Origin: Acetobacteraceae bacterium
GTDB lineage: Bacteria; Pseudomonadota; Alphaproteobacteria; Acetobacterales; Acetobacteraceae
Reading direction: 5' to 3'
NCBI GenBank assembly: GCA_014377905.1
Contig: JACMOQ010000310.1
Location: 1-7,470, forward strand
DNA length: 7,470 bases
Positions 6,756 through 7,470 of this stretch are shown piece by piece (position 1 is the stretch's first letter; the number at the start of each line of letters is the position of its first letter). A program made the translations under genes and the position numbers. The notes under the pieces are model-generated. The model was not told the origin of the DNA. It did not search any database and saw only the letters and a list, made by a program, of their open reading frames with translations.

Positions 6756-7346
6756 TCAGTGCCCAACGCCGGCGGGGCCAGCAACATCGCGGATGGCGGC
6801 AACGATGTTGGGATAGGCGCCGCAACGGCAAATATTGCCGCTCATCCATTCCGCGATTTCGATATCCGACGCGGTATGTCCTTCCTTGATGAGGGCGACG
6901 GCCGACATGATTTGTCCGGGGGTACAGTAACCGCACTGCAATCCGTCATGCGCGAGAAAAGCCGCCTGCATCGGATGCAGCGTGTCCCCGTCGGCGAGGC
7001 CCTCAATAGTGGTGATGTTTTTCCCGACACATCGGGCGGCGAGGGTAAGGCACGCCAGAACCCGCTTGCCGTCGATATGGACCGTGCAGGCGCCGCACGA
7101 CCCCATATCGCAGCCCTTCTTGGTGCCACTGAGGTCGGTTTGTTCCCGAAGAGCATCAAGCAGCGTCGTCCACGGGGGCAGCGCAAGCGCAATTTGCTGG
7201 CCATTGACGCGCAACAGCGGCAGCGTCGGCGCGGCAGGAGAGGCGGCAGTTTGATCGGTGAACCCCGCGCCGTTGGCGATTACGGCCACCGGCAATGTTG
7301 CCGCAGTTCCTAGAATTATGCGTCTTGTTGGATTTGCCGCGTCCAT
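6756..7346 (-). CDS. paoA: Tat-exported [2Fe-2S] subunit of a PaoABC-type aldehyde oxidoreductase
   Basis: 196 residues; the small, electron-transfer subunit. The N-terminus has a twin-arginine leader, PTRRIILG (6-13), followed by a hydrophobic stretch to about 29 and an Ala/Pro-rich spacer to about 42. E. coli PaoA also has a Thr-Arg-Arg leader. A plant-type ferredoxin domain follows, with Cys79, Cys84, Cys87 and Cys99 (GCDMGSCGACTVH). The C-terminal helical [2Fe-2S] domain has Cys138, Cys141, Cys173 and Cys175 (QCGYCTPGQ, NICRCG). All eight cluster ligands are present. The Tat leader predicts a periplasmic enzyme, with the two partner subunits exported as passengers. GGAG at 7359-7356, nine bases before the ATG, supports the start. 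It is the first gene of the operon. Without the leader it would resemble the small subunits of many cytoplasmic aldehyde or isoquinoline oxidoreductases; the leader and the PaoB-type neighbour argue for the Pao group. Confidence 0.93.
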   Translation of the reverse strand: MDAANPTRRIILGTAATLPVAVIANGAGFTDQTAASPAAPTLPLLRVNGQQIALALPPWTTLLDALREQTDLSGTKKGCDMGSCGACTVHIDGKRVLACLTLAARCVGKNITTIEGLADGDTLHPMQAAFLAHDGLQCGYCTPGQIMSAVALIKEGHTASDIEIAEWMSGNICRCGAYPNIVAAIRDVAGPAGVGH

Positions 7347-7367
7347 CTGGGTGATCTCCGTGAGGGT

Positions 7368-7373
7368 ATATTA
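7368..7373 (-). promoter_or_regulatory. possible -10 box for the paoABC operon
   Basis: The minus strand reads TAATAT, one mismatch from the sigma-70 -10 consensus, placing a start of transcription near 7361, just ahead of the GGAG ribosome binding site. No good -35 hexamer stands at 16-18 bases upstream. The expected -35 area is instead occupied by inverted repeats, as would suit an activator-dependent promoter. Confidence 0.3.
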
Positions 7374-7380
7374 TTTCGAC

Positions 7381-7426
7381 GGCGCAATCGCATGCTATGC
7401 GCCACGTATGGCGCCAGATTTCTGGC
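7381..7426. promoter_or_regulatory. cluster of three overlapping inverted repeats, candidate operator
   Basis: Three perfect six-base-arm inverted repeats are packed into 46 bases upstream of the oxidoreductase operon. GGCGCA (7381-7386) pairs with TGCGCC (7398-7403) around a central GCATGC. GCGCCA (7399-7404) pairs with TGGCGC (7409-7414) across CGTA. GCCAGA (7413-7418) pairs with TCTGGC (7421-7426) across TT. They lie 35-80 bases ahead of the paoA start codon, next to the candidate -10 box, a normal place for regulator binding. The regulator is not encoded in the window. Confidence 0.45.
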
Positions 7427-7453
7427 CGCGAGCTCGGTGGAAAGCATAGGGTT

Positions 7454-7470
7454 CGAGAAATCGCGAGAAA
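7454..7470. repeat. short direct repeat with 10-base spacing
   Basis: CGAGAAA occurs at 7454-7460 and again at 7464-7470, exactly one helical turn apart, at the extreme right edge. The second copy may continue beyond the window. It could be part of a regulatory site or chance. Confidence 0.3.

Noticed and set aside
6711..7313. Open frame of 200 codons on the plus strand opposite paoA
   Set aside because: The opposite strand encodes all eight iron-sulfur cysteines of the small subunit; this frame has no motif.
1..7470. Mobile elements, CRISPR arrays, tRNA or rRNA genes, toxin-antitoxin or phage-defence modules
   Set aside because: Nothing matching any of these was seen on either strand; the window is almost filled by metabolic genes and one envelope-type gene.

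Overview
The window comes from a GC-rich bacterial chromosome, most likely an alphaproteobacterium. The main support is the isocitrate dehydrogenase: a long form of about 487 residues with a C-terminal extension, known from Thermus, Rickettsia and many alphaproteobacteria. A three-subunit periplasmic-type molybdenum hydroxylase and a MORN/retropepsin-like exported protein are compatible with this. The taxonomic call is inference from protein character, not from a search.

Layout: two gene blocks converge near position 1925. On the plus strand lie an alpha/beta hydrolase (46-888) and an exported protein (965-1891) that joins MORN repeats to a retropepsin-like aspartic protease domain. On the minus strand, read from the right edge leftwards, is a tight three-gene operon (7346 down to 3594) encoding a Tat-signal [2Fe-2S] subunit, an FAD/[4Fe-4S] subunit and a molybdopterin catalytic subunit. 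It has the gene order and diagnostic motifs of the E. coli periplasmic aldehyde oxidoreductase PaoABC (YagTSR). After a 172-base gap with a good -10 box comes the isocitrate dehydrogenase gene (3421 down to 1958), probably with its own promoter.

How the genes work together: the Pao-like subunits should form one heterotrimer. The substrate (typically an aldehyde) is oxidised at the molybdenum site of the large subunit, and electrons pass through the [2Fe-2S] clusters to FAD. Export would use the twin-arginine leader on the small subunit, with the other two subunits carried along folded. The XdhC-like maturation gene paoD (yagQ), which follows paoC in E. coli, is not present here; the isocitrate dehydrogenase gene follows instead. 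The isocitrate dehydrogenase is a central TCA-cycle enzyme and probably a chance neighbour. No functional link between the plus-strand pair and the oxidoreductase is visible.

Non-coding signals worth noting are a dense cluster of inverted repeats upstream of the oxidoreductase operon (7381-7426), a 10-bp-phased direct repeat at the right edge, a TATAAT box and an eight-C tract in the isocitrate dehydrogenase leader, and an AT-rich convergent gap without a convincing terminator. No RNA gene, CRISPR array, insertion sequence or phage feature was seen. The most unusual single item is the MORN/retropepsin fusion; nothing in the window is clearly a wholly new system.
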